Shown: one piece after another, positions 43,242 to 51,593 of the stretch
Numbering within the stretch: position 1 is the first letter of the stretch
How the letters are laid out: every line of letters begins with the position of its first letter
From: Chelatococcus sp.
GTDB taxonomy: Bacteria; Pseudomonadota; Alphaproteobacteria; Rhizobiales; Beijerinckiaceae
NCBI GenBank assembly: GCA_003248805.1
Contig: QFQY01000024.1
Location: 1 to 61,177, forward strand
DNA length: 61,177 nt
Direction: 5' to 3'
The notes under the pieces: generated by a model
What the model was told of the DNA's origin: nothing
Seen by the model: only the letters and a program-made list of their open reading frames with translations
The model's database searches: none
Translations under genes and position numbers: made by a program

Positions 43242-43258
43242 TGGCACGGCCCGTGCAA
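43242..43258 (+). promoter_or_regulatory. Sigma-54 promoter of flgE
   Basis: TGGCACGGCCCGTGCAA has GG at 43243-43244 and GC at 43255-43256 with exactly ten bases between, and it matches the -24 consensus TGGCAC fully. Transcription would start near 43268, leaving a leader of about 48 bases before the flgE ATG. A palindrome about 93 bp upstream is a likely activator site. Confidence 0.8.
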
Positions 43259-43315
43259 AACCAGCCTCGGTTCAGGGCGCCCGTTGGGGGGCTCGCCTGT
43301 CGAGGTGAGGGTAAC

Positions 43316-44719
43316 ATGGGTGTTTTCAGTGCGCTGACGACGGCGGTTTCGGGGATGCAGGCGCAGTCCTACGCGCTCGAGAACATCTCCGGAAACATCG
43401 CCAACTCGCGGACGGCCGGCTTCAAGCGCGTCGACACCACCTTTGCCGACCTCGTGCCCGACTCGGCTCTGAACCGGCAGATCGCGGGCTCGGTGACCTC
43501 CTACAGCCAGGCGACGAACTCGATCCAGGGCGATCTCGCGGCCACGCGCATCGAGACCAATGCCGCCATCAACGGCGACGGCTTCTTCGTCGTCGACCAG
43601 CGCCTGAACGGCGTCGGCAGCAACATGCAGTTCTCCAACAGCAATCTCTACACGCGGCGCGGCGACTTCGATTTCGATGCCAACGGCTATCTGGTCAACG
43701 GCGCGGGATACTATCTCAAGGGCCTGAAGATCGACACGGTGACCGGCTCGCTGATCGGCACCCAGCCCGAGGTGCTGCGCATCACCAAGGAGCAGTTCCC
43801 GGCCAAGGCGACGACCTCGATCGAGTATCGCGCCAACATTCCGGCGAAGCCGGGCACCAACAACGCCAGTGCCAATCCGACCGTCGCGGGCTCCGAGCTC
43901 CTGAACCCGGCGGGCTTCACCAGCAACCCGCTTTCGACCACTCAGGGCGGTACCGGCATCGTCATCGGCAGCGAGATCACGAGCTTCCTGAACCAGTCGA
44001 TCCCCGGTGGGTCCGTCACGGTCTACGACTCCCTCGGGAAGGCGACGAGCGTCGAGCTGCGCTGGGCCAAGACCACGAACGCCTCGGCCGGCCCGCCGGC
44101 GACGGTCGATACCTGGAACCTCTTCGTCGCCGAGAACACGGGGGCGACCGGTGGCGCGACGGCCTATCGCAACGCCAATATCAGCGTCACCTTCGGCAGC
44201 ACCGGCCAGCTCACCTCCCCGGCGAGCGGCAACATCGCCCTGCCGACGATGACGATCGCCGGCACGACGATCACCGGCATCAACGTCACCACGGGCGGCA
44301 ACGGCCTCACCCAGAACGGCGACGTCAGCGGGCAGATCGACGCCCGCTCGATCCGGCAGGACGGCTACACGGCCGGCACGCTCGACCGGACCTCGGTCTC
44401 GGCCGACGGCCAGGTGATCGGCACCTTCAGCAACGGCCAGGTCGTGGCGCTGGCGCAGCTCTCCGTCGCGCGCTTCAACGCCGACAACGCGCTGAAGCGG
44501 CTCGACGGCGGCGCCTTCGAGGAAACGATCGAATCCGGTCCGCCGATCATCGGCCTCGGCACCTCGCAGCTCATCGGCGGCAATGTCGAGCAGTCGAACA
44601 CCGACATCGCCGACGAGTTCTCGAAGATGATCGTCACCCAGCAGGCCTATTCGGCCAACACCAAGGTGATCACGACGGCGCAGGAGATGCTGTCCTCGGT
44701 GTTCAACATCATCCGCTGA
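43316..44719 (+). CDS. flgE: Flagellar hook protein FlgE
   Basis: A 467-residue axial protein. The N-terminal rod/hook motif is SALTTAVSGMQAQSYALENI and SGNIANSRTAGFKR. The C-terminal heptad-type helix is VEQSNTDIADEFSKMIVTQQ, then AYSANTKVITTAQEMLSSVF. The middle forms the variable hook domains. It polymerises into the hook outside the cell. The ATG at 43316 follows GAGGTGAGGGTAAC. A GG-N10-GC sigma-54 promoter lies at 43242-43258 and a palindrome at 43141-43159. It heads an flgE-flgK-flgL unit. Confidence 0.95.
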   Translation: MGVFSALTTAVSGMQAQSYALENISGNIANSRTAGFKRVDTTFADLVPDSALNRQIAGSVTSYSQATNSIQGDLAATRIETNAAINGDGFFVVDQRLNGVGSNMQFSNSNLYTRRGDFDFDANGYLVNGAGYYLKGLKIDTVTGSLIGTQPEVLRITKEQFPAKATTSIEYRANIPAKPGTNNASANPTVAGSELLNPAGFTSNPLSTTQGGTGIVIGSEITSFLNQSIPGGSVTVYDSLGKATSVELRWAKTTNASAGPPATVDTWNLFVAENTGATGGATAYRNANISVTFGSTGQLTSPASGNIALPTMTIAGTTITGINVTTGGNGLTQNGDVSGQIDARSIRQDGYTAGTLDRTSVSADGQVIGTFSNGQVVALAQLSVARFNADNALKRLDGGAFEETIESGPPIIGLGTSQLIGGNVEQSNTDIADEFSKMIVTQQAYSANTKVITTAQEMLSSVFNIIR

Positions 44720-44772
44720 GCGGGGTGGGGCGGAGCGGCCCAGGAAGGCCGCTTTAGCGACAGGAGTTGGCC

Positions 44773-46641
44773 ATGGGTCTCAGCACATCCCTGGGCACGG
44801 CGATCTCGGGGCTCAACGCCACGCAGGTCGGCATCGGCATCGTTTCGCAGAACGTGTCCAATGCCGGCACGACGGGCTATGTCCGGCGCGCGGTCTCGAC
44901 CTCGGACAGTCTCAGCGGGCGGACCATCGGCACGCAGCCGACCCAGGTCCAGAGGCTGCTCGACAAGATCGTCCAGCACCAGCTCTGGCAGGAGGCCTCG
45001 GGCGCCGCCTACACCTCGACGCGCGCCTCCTCCCTGTCCAATCTCGACAAGCTCTATGGCGAGCCCGGCAGCAGCACCGCGCTCGACACCATGTACAATG
45101 CGTTCACCGGCGCGCTGCAGTCGCTTCAGAACGATCCGAACTCCTACGACCTGCGCACCGCGGTGCTGGACCAGGCGACGGCGCTCGCCCAGCGGCTCAA
45201 CAGCCTTTCGGCCGGCGTCCAGGCGCTCCGCTCCGAGGCGGAAAGCGGCATCGCGACCGGCGTCGCGAAGATGAACGACCTGCTCGTCGCGCTCGGCAAG
45301 GTCAATGCGAAGATCGTCTCGGCGCCCAACGACAGCACCACGGCCGGGCTCAAGGACCAGCGCGACCTGATCCTGTCCGACCTGTCGCAATACATCGACA
45401 TCAAGACGACCGAGGATGCGCGCGGTTCGATCAGCGTCGTGTCGGGCTCGGGGGCGCAGCTCTTCGACGGCGTCGCCTCCGTAACCTTCTCTTTCGACGA
45501 GCACCCATCGCTCGGCGCTGCTTCCAAGTGGAGCACCGATCCGGCGCAGCGCGGCGTCGGCACGATCACGATCAGGGACAGCTCCGGCAACGTCGTCGAC
45601 GCGATCGCCAACAAGACCTTCCGTTCGGGCGAGATCGCGGCCCAGATCGAGCTGCGCGACAAGACTTTGGTCCAGTCGCAGGCGCAGCTCGACGAGATCG
45701 CCGCGCAGATGGCGCGGGCGCTGTCCGACCGGGAAATCGCCGGCACGGCGGTGACCGCCGGCGCGGCCACGGGTTTCGACGTCGACATGGCCGGGCTTCA
45801 GTCCGGCAATACGATCTCGCTCGACTACAAGGTCACGCCCGGCGGCGCGACGCAGCGCTTCACCTTCGTGCGCGTCGATTCCGCCGCTTCCCTGCCTCTC
45901 CCGGCCTCGGCCTCCGGCGATGCGAACAACCGGGTCATCGGCATCGATTTCTCCGGCGGCCCGGCCTCCGTCGCGGCGCAGATCCAGGCCGCCGTCGGCG
46001 GCGGCTTCACGGTCTCCAACACCGGCTCGGTCCTGCGGATCGTCGACGACGGTGCCGCCGGCACCCGCGACGTGGTCGGCGTCACCGCCCAGCCGACCAG
46101 CACCACGCTGTCCTCGGCCGGCGGCGCGCCCGAACTGCCGTTCTTCGTCGACGGCGGCAAAGGCAACATCCCCTATACCGGCTCCTACGACGGCGGTGCG
46201 CAGGTCACCGGCTTCGCCTCGCGGATCGCGGTGAACCCGGCGCTGATCGCCAACCGGGCGCTGCTCGTCACCTACGACACCACGACGGCGCAGGGGGACA
46301 CGACGCGGCCGAAGCTGCTGCTGTCGCGGCTGACCCAGAGCCAGCGCAGCGTCACCAACGCGATCGGCCTCAACGGTTCCGTCGCCACCGGGAGCATGTC
46401 GGTCTCGACGCTCGTCCAGCGCGTCGTCTCGGCGCAGGGGCAGGCGACCGAGGCCGCGAAGCGGCTGGACGAGGGCCAGCAGGTCGCGCTCGCCTCGATC
46501 CAGAGCCGCTTCCAGGAGACCGCCAAGGTCAATGTCGACCAGGAAATGGCGACGCTGATCGAGCTCCAGAACGCCTATTCCGCGAACGCCCGCGTCATCT
46601 CCACCGTCAAGGAGATGCTGGACGTCCTCATGAGAATGTGA
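44773..46641 (+). CDS. flgK: Flagellar hook-associated protein 1 FlgK
   Basis: A 622-residue protein. The N-terminal axial motif is GTAISGLNATQVGIGIVSQN, then VSNAGTTGYVRR; the C-terminus is VNVDQEMATLIELQNAYSAN followed by ARVISTVKEMLDVLM. This pair of ends with a long variable centre identifies FlgK, the first hook-filament junction protein. The ATG at 44773 has CAGGAG upstream; a TTG two codons earlier is less likely. It follows flgE by 53 bp and precedes flgL by seven bases, so all three are probably on the flgE transcript. Confidence 0.94.
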   Translation: MGLSTSLGTAISGLNATQVGIGIVSQNVSNAGTTGYVRRAVSTSDSLSGRTIGTQPTQVQRLLDKIVQHQLWQEASGAAYTSTRASSLSNLDKLYGEPGSSTALDTMYNAFTGALQSLQNDPNSYDLRTAVLDQATALAQRLNSLSAGVQALRSEAESGIATGVAKMNDLLVALGKVNAKIVSAPNDSTTAGLKDQRDLILSDLSQYIDIKTTEDARGSISVVSGSGAQLFDGVASVTFSFDEHPSLGAASKWSTDPAQRGVGTITIRDSSGNVVDAIANKTFRSGEIAAQIELRDKTLVQSQAQLDEIAAQMARALSDREIAGTAVTAGAATGFDVDMAGLQSGNTISLDYKVTPGGATQRFTFVRVDSAASLPLPASASGDANNRVIGIDFSGGPASVAAQIQAAVGGGFTVSNTGSVLRIVDDGAAGTRDVVGVTAQPTSTTLSSAGGAPELPFFVDGGKGNIPYTGSYDGGAQVTGFASRIAVNPALIANRALLVTYDTTTAQGDTTRPKLLLSRLTQSQRSVTNAIGLNGSVATGSMSVSTLVQRVVSAQGQATEAAKRLDEGQQVALASIQSRFQETAKVNVDQEMATLIELQNAYSANARVISTVKEMLDVLMRM

Positions 46642-46648
46642 GTACGCC

Positions 46649-48166
46649 ATGACCATCACGTCCTACGGCACGGGTGCCTATCGCGCCGCCTCGTCGACGA
46701 CCAGCTTCGCATCGGCACGCGGAGAGCTCGAGGACCTGCAGCGCCAGCTCGCCACGCAGAAGCGCGCGGTTTCCTATGGCGATCTCGGCGCCGACCGGCG
46801 CGTCAGCCTTGATCTCAACGCGAAGCTCTCCTCGCTGGACAGCTGGCTGGGCGGAATCGAGCGCGCCGACGTCAACCTCAAGCTCTCGACGAAGGCGGTG
46901 GAGAATTTCGCCAGCCTCGTCTCGGAGACGCGCAAGGATACGCGCTCGAACACCTATGTCGCCAGCTCGACCGGCCAGACCGGCGCGCAAGTCCTGGCCG
47001 AGGAGAAGTTCAAGCAGGCGCTGGACCTCCTCAACAGCTCCGTCAACGGACGATACCTGTTCTCCGGCCGGGCATCGGACGTGCAGCCGACGGCCACCTT
47101 CTCCGAGATCATGGACGGAGACGGGGCAGGGCGCGCGGGCCTGAAGCAGCTCATCGCCGAGCGCAAGGAGGCCGATCTCGGGACCGGGCTCGGCCGCCTG
47201 ACCGCCGGCGGAGCCGGCACGACCGCGACGATCGCGGAGGAGGCGACCGTCCATCCCTACGGCTTCAAGCTCGCGGGGGCCTCCAGCAGCTCGGCCGCGC
47301 TGACGACCAGCTTCACCGCCGGCCCGCCCGCTGACATCGCGGTCAACGTCGCTTCCCAGCCCGCCGCCGGCGACACGCTGCGCATTCTCCTGACCCTGCC
47401 GGACGGCAGCAAGGAGGAGGTGCTGCTGACCGCGCGCGCCGCCGGGACCACCGCAGACAATGCCGACAGTTTCGAAATCGGCGTGGATCCGAACGCGACC
47501 GCCGCCAATCTGCGCAATTCGATCTCGGCCGCGCTGGGGCGGGAGGCGAAGACCACGTTGTCGGCGGCCTCCGCCTCGGTCGCGGCCACCAGCTTCTTCG
47601 CGGGCAGCACGAGCAATCCCCCGGTGCGCGTCCCGGGACCGCCCTTCGCCAGTGCGACCGCCGCGCCGGCGCCCGGCACGGCCGCCAACACCGTGATCTG
47701 GTATCTGGGCGACGACGGCATCGATCCGGCGCGGTCCACCGCGACCGTGCAGGTCGACAGCGCGCAGCTCGTGGGAACGGGCGGGCGGGCCAACGAGGAG
47801 GCCTTCCGGATCGGTCTGGCGCAGTTCGCGGTGATGGCGACCGAGGTCTTCCCGGCGACGGACGCCAACTCGCAGGCCGGTTACGAGGCCATGATCGCCC
47901 GGGTCAGCGACAAGCTCGGCTATGGCGACGGCGCGCAGAGCCCGAGCGAGATCATCTCGGAATTCGGCTCTTCCCAGGCCTCTCTCGCTCGCGCCAAGGA
48001 GCGCCACGAGACCACCAAGGGCTATCTCTCCACGGCGCTCTCGAACGTGGAGGATGTGCCGAAGGAGGAGGTGGCGATGCAGATCCTCGAGCTGCAGACA
48101 CGTCTCCAGGCCAGCTACGAGACCACCTCGATCCTGTCCAAGCTGAGCCTGACGAACTACCTGTAG
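46649..48166 (+). CDS. flgL: Flagellar hook-associated protein 3 FlgL
   Basis: A 505-residue flagellin-like protein. The N-terminal helix region (ARGELEDLQRQLATQKRAVS) and C-terminal region (EEVAMQILELQTRLQASYET) are the usual paired coiled-coil ends, and its position after flgK identifies FlgL. It is longer than enterobacterial FlgL (about 317) because of a large Ala/Thr-rich central domain (residues about 170-390). Seven bases separate it from the flgK stop. It ends the flgE operon; no clear terminator follows. Confidence 0.9.
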   Translation: MTITSYGTGAYRAASSTTSFASARGELEDLQRQLATQKRAVSYGDLGADRRVSLDLNAKLSSLDSWLGGIERADVNLKLSTKAVENFASLVSETRKDTRSNTYVASSTGQTGAQVLAEEKFKQALDLLNSSVNGRYLFSGRASDVQPTATFSEIMDGDGAGRAGLKQLIAERKEADLGTGLGRLTAGGAGTTATIAEEATVHPYGFKLAGASSSSAALTTSFTAGPPADIAVNVASQPAAGDTLRILLTLPDGSKEEVLLTARAAGTTADNADSFEIGVDPNATAANLRNSISAALGREAKTTLSAASASVAATSFFAGSTSNPPVRVPGPPFASATAAPAPGTAANTVIWYLGDDGIDPARSTATVQVDSAQLVGTGGRANEEAFRIGLAQFAVMATEVFPATDANSQAGYEAMIARVSDKLGYGDGAQSPSEIISEFGSSQASLARAKERHETTKGYLSTALSNVEDVPKEEVAMQILELQTRLQASYETTSILSKLSLTNYL

Positions 48167-48277
48167 CGCTCTCTCCAGGGCTGGCCGGGGACGATGCGGG
48201 TGCCGGATTCGTGACCTGCGCGCCCGCCGGTGAGTCGGTATCCTCCTGTCGGTTCAACGATCGGGAGGCCATGGGGC

Positions 48278-49165
48278 ATGACGCGTCTGACGGCTCGGGA
48301 CTTTCCGCCGGAGTTGCTCGAACTCTACGATTTCTATGCGCATGGCCGCATCACCAAGCGCGAGTTCCTCGACCGCGCCGCCCGTTATGCGGTCGGCGGC
48401 ATGACGGCGGCGGCGCTCCTGTCCTCTCTCAGCCCCGACTATGCGCTGGCGCAGCAGGTCTCGTTCACCGACCCGGACATCACGGCCGAGTACATCACCT
48501 ATCCATCGCCGAACGGCCATGGCGGCGTGCGCGCCTATCGCGTGCGGCCGGCGCGGGCCGCGGGCCCGATGGCCAGCGTGGTGGTGGTCCACGAGAACCG
48601 CGGCCTCAACCCCTATATCGAAGACGTCGCCCGCCGCGTCGCGAAGGCGGGTTTCCTGGCGCTGGCGCCGGACGGGCTGACCTCCGTGGGCGGCTATCCC
48701 GGGAACGACGAGAAGGGCCGCGAGCTTCAGAGCAAGGTCGACCCCGGCAAGCTCATGAACGACTTCTTCGCGGCGGTGGAGTTCCTCGTCGCGGACAAGA
48801 CGACCACCGCGAAAGTCGGCATCACCGGCTTCTGCTATGGCGGCGGCGTGTCCAACGCCGCGGCCGCCGCCTACCCCGAACTCGCTGCGGCCGTGCCGTT
48901 CTACGGTCGGCAGGCGCCGGCGGCCGAGGTCGCGCGCATCCGGGCGCCGCTGCTGCTGCACTATGCGGAAAGCGATGCCTCGGTGAATGCGGGCTGGCCG
49001 GCCTATGAGGCGGCGCTGAAGGCGGCCGGGAAGACCTATGAGGCGCATGTCTATCCGGGCACGAACCACGGCTTCCACAACGACTCGACGCCGCGTTACG
49101 ACGAGGAGGCGGCCAGGCTCGCATGGGACCGGACCGTGGCGTGGTTCCGGCGCCATCTGGCATGA
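48278..49165 (+). CDS. Dienelactone hydrolase family protein
   Basis: A 295-residue alpha/beta hydrolase. The Cys nucleophile is Cys186 in GITGFCYGGG, the family HENRGLNPYIEDV is near residue 105, and the acid and base are in AESDASV near 237 and NHGFHND. The first 60 residues include TKREFLDRAARYAVGGMTAA, a Tat-less but hydrophobic leader seen in YghX-type members, which may anchor or export the enzyme. The ATG at 48278 has GGGAGG upstream; ATGs at 48271 and 48230 are out of frame or less likely. It sits between flgL and flaF without a flagellar role that I can infer. Confidence 0.88.
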   Translation: MTRLTARDFPPELLELYDFYAHGRITKREFLDRAARYAVGGMTAAALLSSLSPDYALAQQVSFTDPDITAEYITYPSPNGHGGVRAYRVRPARAAGPMASVVVVHENRGLNPYIEDVARRVAKAGFLALAPDGLTSVGGYPGNDEKGRELQSKVDPGKLMNDFFAAVEFLVADKTTTAKVGITGFCYGGGVSNAAAAAYPELAAAVPFYGRQAPAAEVARIRAPLLLHYAESDASVNAGWPAYEAALKAAGKTYEAHVYPGTNHGFHNDSTPRYDEEAARLAWDRTVAWFRRHLA

Positions 49166-49205
49166 GGCGTCCGGCCGGCTTCGGAAGCCGGCGGTGCGTG
49201 CGGCC

Positions 49206-49577
49206 TCAGCGCCCGCGCAGGCCGGCTGCGATGTCGCGATTGATGCCGACCAGCACGTTCAGGCTCTGCGGCTGCGGGTCGGCGGCGATCTTGAAGGTCT
49301 GATTGAAGATGAAGTTCGCGAGCGCGAGGATGTTGGTCTTGATCGCGACGGGGAGGGGGTTGTCCTCGGCGATCACGGCGTTGACCAGCAGCGTCCAGAG
49401 CCTGCGGTTGTAGGTCAGGGCTTCGTCCAGCTCGTTCGCGCGGCCGTCCCAGTCGTCGGCGACGGCCTGGAGGCGCGTGGCGGCCTTGATCAGGAGATTG
49501 GCTTCGAGGTCGCGGGGCGAGACGGTGGACTGGGCCGATTTGGCGGCGGCTGCGTAGGCGTTAAACCCGTTTTGCAT
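49206..49577 (-). CDS. flaF: Flagellar biosynthesis regulator FlaF
   Basis: A 123-residue helical protein matching FlaF (MQNGFNAYAAAAKSAQSTVS; RDLEANLLIKAATRLQAV; NRRLWTLLVNAVIAEDNPLP). In Caulobacter FlaF is required for flagellin synthesis and secretion and acts opposite to FlbT. It overlaps the flbT 3' end by 17 bp, which suggests coupled translation. It is the last gene of the minus-strand flagellin cluster. Confidence 0.95.
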   Translation of the reverse strand: MQNGFNAYAAAAKSAQSTVSPRDLEANLLIKAATRLQAVADDWDGRANELDEALTYNRRLWTLLVNAVIAEDNPLPVAIKTNILALANFIFNQTFKIAADPQPQSLNVLVGINRDIAAGLRGR

Positions 49578-49953
49578 TCTCGATCAGTTCCGCTTCGTAG
49601 CCGATCAGCTTCTTCGCTGCCTTGAGAGCCTTGTAGAGATCGCCGCTTAAGATGCAGTTATTGATCTCGTGAACATGCGGCAGAGAGCTGGGCGCGGCCT
49701 GTACGAAGTCGCGCACGAGCTCGAAGAAGGTCTCGTGCTCGTGCGTCGGATCCTGCGCCAGATACATGAGCTGGATCGCGAGATAGATCTTCTTGGCCGG
49801 GCTGTCGGCGGTCGCAGCGGTCAGGATGTCCTTCTCGCGCAGGATGGGCGCGTCGCCCTCGATGAAAAAGCGCGTGCGCTGCTCGTCGTTGCGGATGACG
49901 ACCTGGCCGACGATGATGCGCTCGCGCGGCTTGAGCTCGACCTTGAGGGCCAT
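49561..49953 (-). CDS. flbT: Flagellin mRNA regulator FlbT
   Basis: A 130-residue protein matching FlbT (MALKVELKPRERIIVGQVVI; AIQLMYLAQDPTHEHETFFE; INNCILSGDLYKALKAAKKL). Established work in Caulobacter shows FlbT acts after transcription, binding the 5' leader of flagellin mRNA and promoting its decay when assembly is incomplete. Here it lies 50 bp downstream of one flagellin gene, whose leader contains a hairpin that would hide the ribosome site, a plausible target. Confidence 0.95.
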   Translation of the reverse strand: MALKVELKPRERIIVGQVVIRNDEQRTRFFIEGDAPILREKDILTAATADSPAKKIYLAIQLMYLAQDPTHEHETFFELVRDFVQAAPSSLPHVHEINNCILSGDLYKALKAAKKLIGYEAELIENAKRV

Positions 49954-50002
49954 GTCTGTCCTGCCTTCTGGCTGGTGGGGAGGGCGTCCGGATGCCGAGG
50001 GC

Positions 50003-51394
50003 TCAGCCGAACAGCCGCAGCACGCCCTGGTCTGCCTGGTTCGCGAGCGAGAGCGCCGTCTGGGAAAGCTGCTGGCGGGTGTTGAGGGCGAGCAGGCTGG
50101 CGCCTTCCTCGTTCGGGTCGGCCAGCACGAGGTTGCCCGCGCCGGTGGTCAGGACGTTGGCGAGCTCCTTGGTGAAATCCTGCCGGGTCTGCGCGACCGA
50201 CAGGTTGGAGCCCAACGTCGAGGCCAGCGACTTCAGCGAGGTCAGCGCGCCGGTGAGGGAGGAGGTGGCCTTCTCGAGGTCGGCGTCGTTCTGGAAATTG
50301 ATGAAGCCGGTGAGCTGGGTGTTGACCGCCCTCGGAATCCCCAGGTTGTCGGAGGTCAGGTTCGAGCCCTGGATGTCCAGCTTGGTCTGGTTCTTGCCGG
50401 TCTTCTCGTTGAACTGGATCGTCAGACGGTCGCCGGCCAGCAGATTGATGCCGTTATAGCTTGAATCCTTGGCAAGATCGTCGATCTTGTTGCGCAGATC
50501 GTTGAACTGGTCGATCAGGTTGGAGCGCACCGCCGAGGTGATGCTCGATCCGGTGATCGTGGTGCCGGCGGCTGTGTTGTCGGTGAGTGCGAAGCCGAAA
50601 TCGGTGTTGTCGCTGGCCGCGCCGGTGGCCGCGGTCGCGGCAGTGGCTCCCGCCGCGGTGATCTCGGCTTGCGTCGGGGCGCCCGCCGCCGCCGGGGTGA
50701 AGGTGGAGGTGGCGATACCGAACTCGACCTTCTCGGAGCCCGCGCCCTTGATGTTGAGCTGGCCCTTCTCGTCGATGAAGGCGGTGGCAATGCCCGACTT
50801 GTTGATCTCGTTGACGACGTCGCGGACGGTCGCGTTCGTGCTGAGGAAGCTCGCGGTGTAGGTCGTCGAGCCCGATTTCAGGTAGATCGAGGTCGTCGCC
50901 TCGTCGCCGGCGGCGAGGGTGGGACCGCCGACATTGCCGGAATAGGTGGCGGTGGCGGTGTTGGCCGTCGCGCCGTTGTCGTCGACGACGCGCTTGTCGA
51001 GCGCGAGATCCTTCAGGCTCTTCGAGGTCGCGGCCGCTTCTGTCGCGGTGGCGAGGGCCGTGCCGGCTTTGGTCGGACGGTTCTGCGCGGCGTCGGCCTG
51101 GGCCTGTTTCACGGTCGACTGCAGCGACTGGACCAGCTTGGTGATGCCGTCGATGCCCTTGGAGGCGGTCTGGATGGTCTGGATGCCGTTCGAGATGCCG
51201 TCGAGCAGGCCGGTCAGCTGGCTGGAGCGATCGTTCAGCGAGAGCGCGGTGAAGTAGTTCACCGGATTGTCGATCGCGGAGTTGACCTTCTTGCCGGTGG
51301 CGAGGCGATTCTGGATCACGCTCTGCTGCGCCGTGGTCTGCTGGAGCGTCAGCAGGTTGTTGCGAACGCCGCTGGAAAGGATCGTGCTGGCCAT
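50003..51394 (-). CDS. Flagellin (second copy)
   Basis: A 463-residue flagellin. The N-terminal D0/D1 region has LLTLQQTTAQQSVIQNRLAT and VNSAIDNPVNYFTALSL; the C-terminal D1/D0 region has NLSVAQTRQDFTKELANVL and QQLSQTALSLANQADQGVL. The centre is alanine/threonine-rich, and there are no cysteines. It is clearly a paralogue of the flagellin at 51594-52967, with near-identical ends and a more divergent middle. Its leader carries a stem (51403-51447) whose 3' arm includes the Shine-Dalgarno AGGGG. flbT and flaF follow on the same strand. I found no sigma-54 site of its own. Confidence 0.95.
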   Translation of the reverse strand: MASTILSSGVRNNLLTLQQTTAQQSVIQNRLATGKKVNSAIDNPVNYFTALSLNDRSSQLTGLLDGISNGIQTIQTASKGIDGITKLVQSLQSTVKQAQADAAQNRPTKAGTALATATEAAATSKSLKDLALDKRVVDDNGATANTATATYSGNVGGPTLAAGDEATTSIYLKSGSTTYTASFLSTNATVRDVVNEINKSGIATAFIDEKGQLNIKGAGSEKVEFGIATSTFTPAAAGAPTQAEITAAGATAATAATGAASDNTDFGFALTDNTAAGTTITGSSITSAVRSNLIDQFNDLRNKIDDLAKDSSYNGINLLAGDRLTIQFNEKTGKNQTKLDIQGSNLTSDNLGIPRAVNTQLTGFINFQNDADLEKATSSLTGALTSLKSLASTLGSNLSVAQTRQDFTKELANVLTTGAGNLVLADPNEEGASLLALNTRQQLSQTALSLANQADQGVLRLFG

Positions 51395-51402
51395 ATTCGG
51401 TC

Positions 51403-51447
51403 CCCTGAACGCGCTGTTCCGGCGCGATGCAACCTGTTTTCAGGGGT
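51403..51447 (-). promoter_or_regulatory. Leader hairpin hiding the flagellin ribosome-binding site
   Basis: In the mRNA sense, CCCCUGAA (51447-51440) can pair perfectly with UUCAGGGG (51410-51403). The second arm includes the Shine-Dalgarno AGGGG, eight bases before the ATG at 51394. A 5-bp inner stem (51427-51423 with 51415-51411) would stack inside the loop. Folding would block translation start. Confidence 0.65.
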
Positions 51448-51512
51448 GATCATCACTCGTTAGGGATAATAAAAGGTTAATCGCGCGGCCCTATGGGGTA
51501 CCGCGCCAAGCG

Positions 51513-51541
51513 AAAAGCGGCGGAGCCGAAGCTCCGCCGCT
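51513..51541 (-). terminator. Rho-independent terminator after flagellin 51594-52967
   Basis: On the minus strand a perfect 10-bp GC-rich stem (arms 51540-51531 and 51526-51517) closes with a TTCG tetraloop and is followed by TTTTCG. It lies about 50 bases after the flagellin stop and before the leader of the second flagellin, so the two flagellin genes are probably separate transcripts. Confidence 0.88.
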
Positions 51542-51593
51542 CTTTGACTTCGTCCCGCGTTCTGCGGGCTGATCCGCTCCTGCGGACCGAAGA

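Noticed and set aside
51395..51512. Sigma-54 promoter for the second flagellin
   Set aside because: I checked each GG on the minus strand; none has GC ten bases later.
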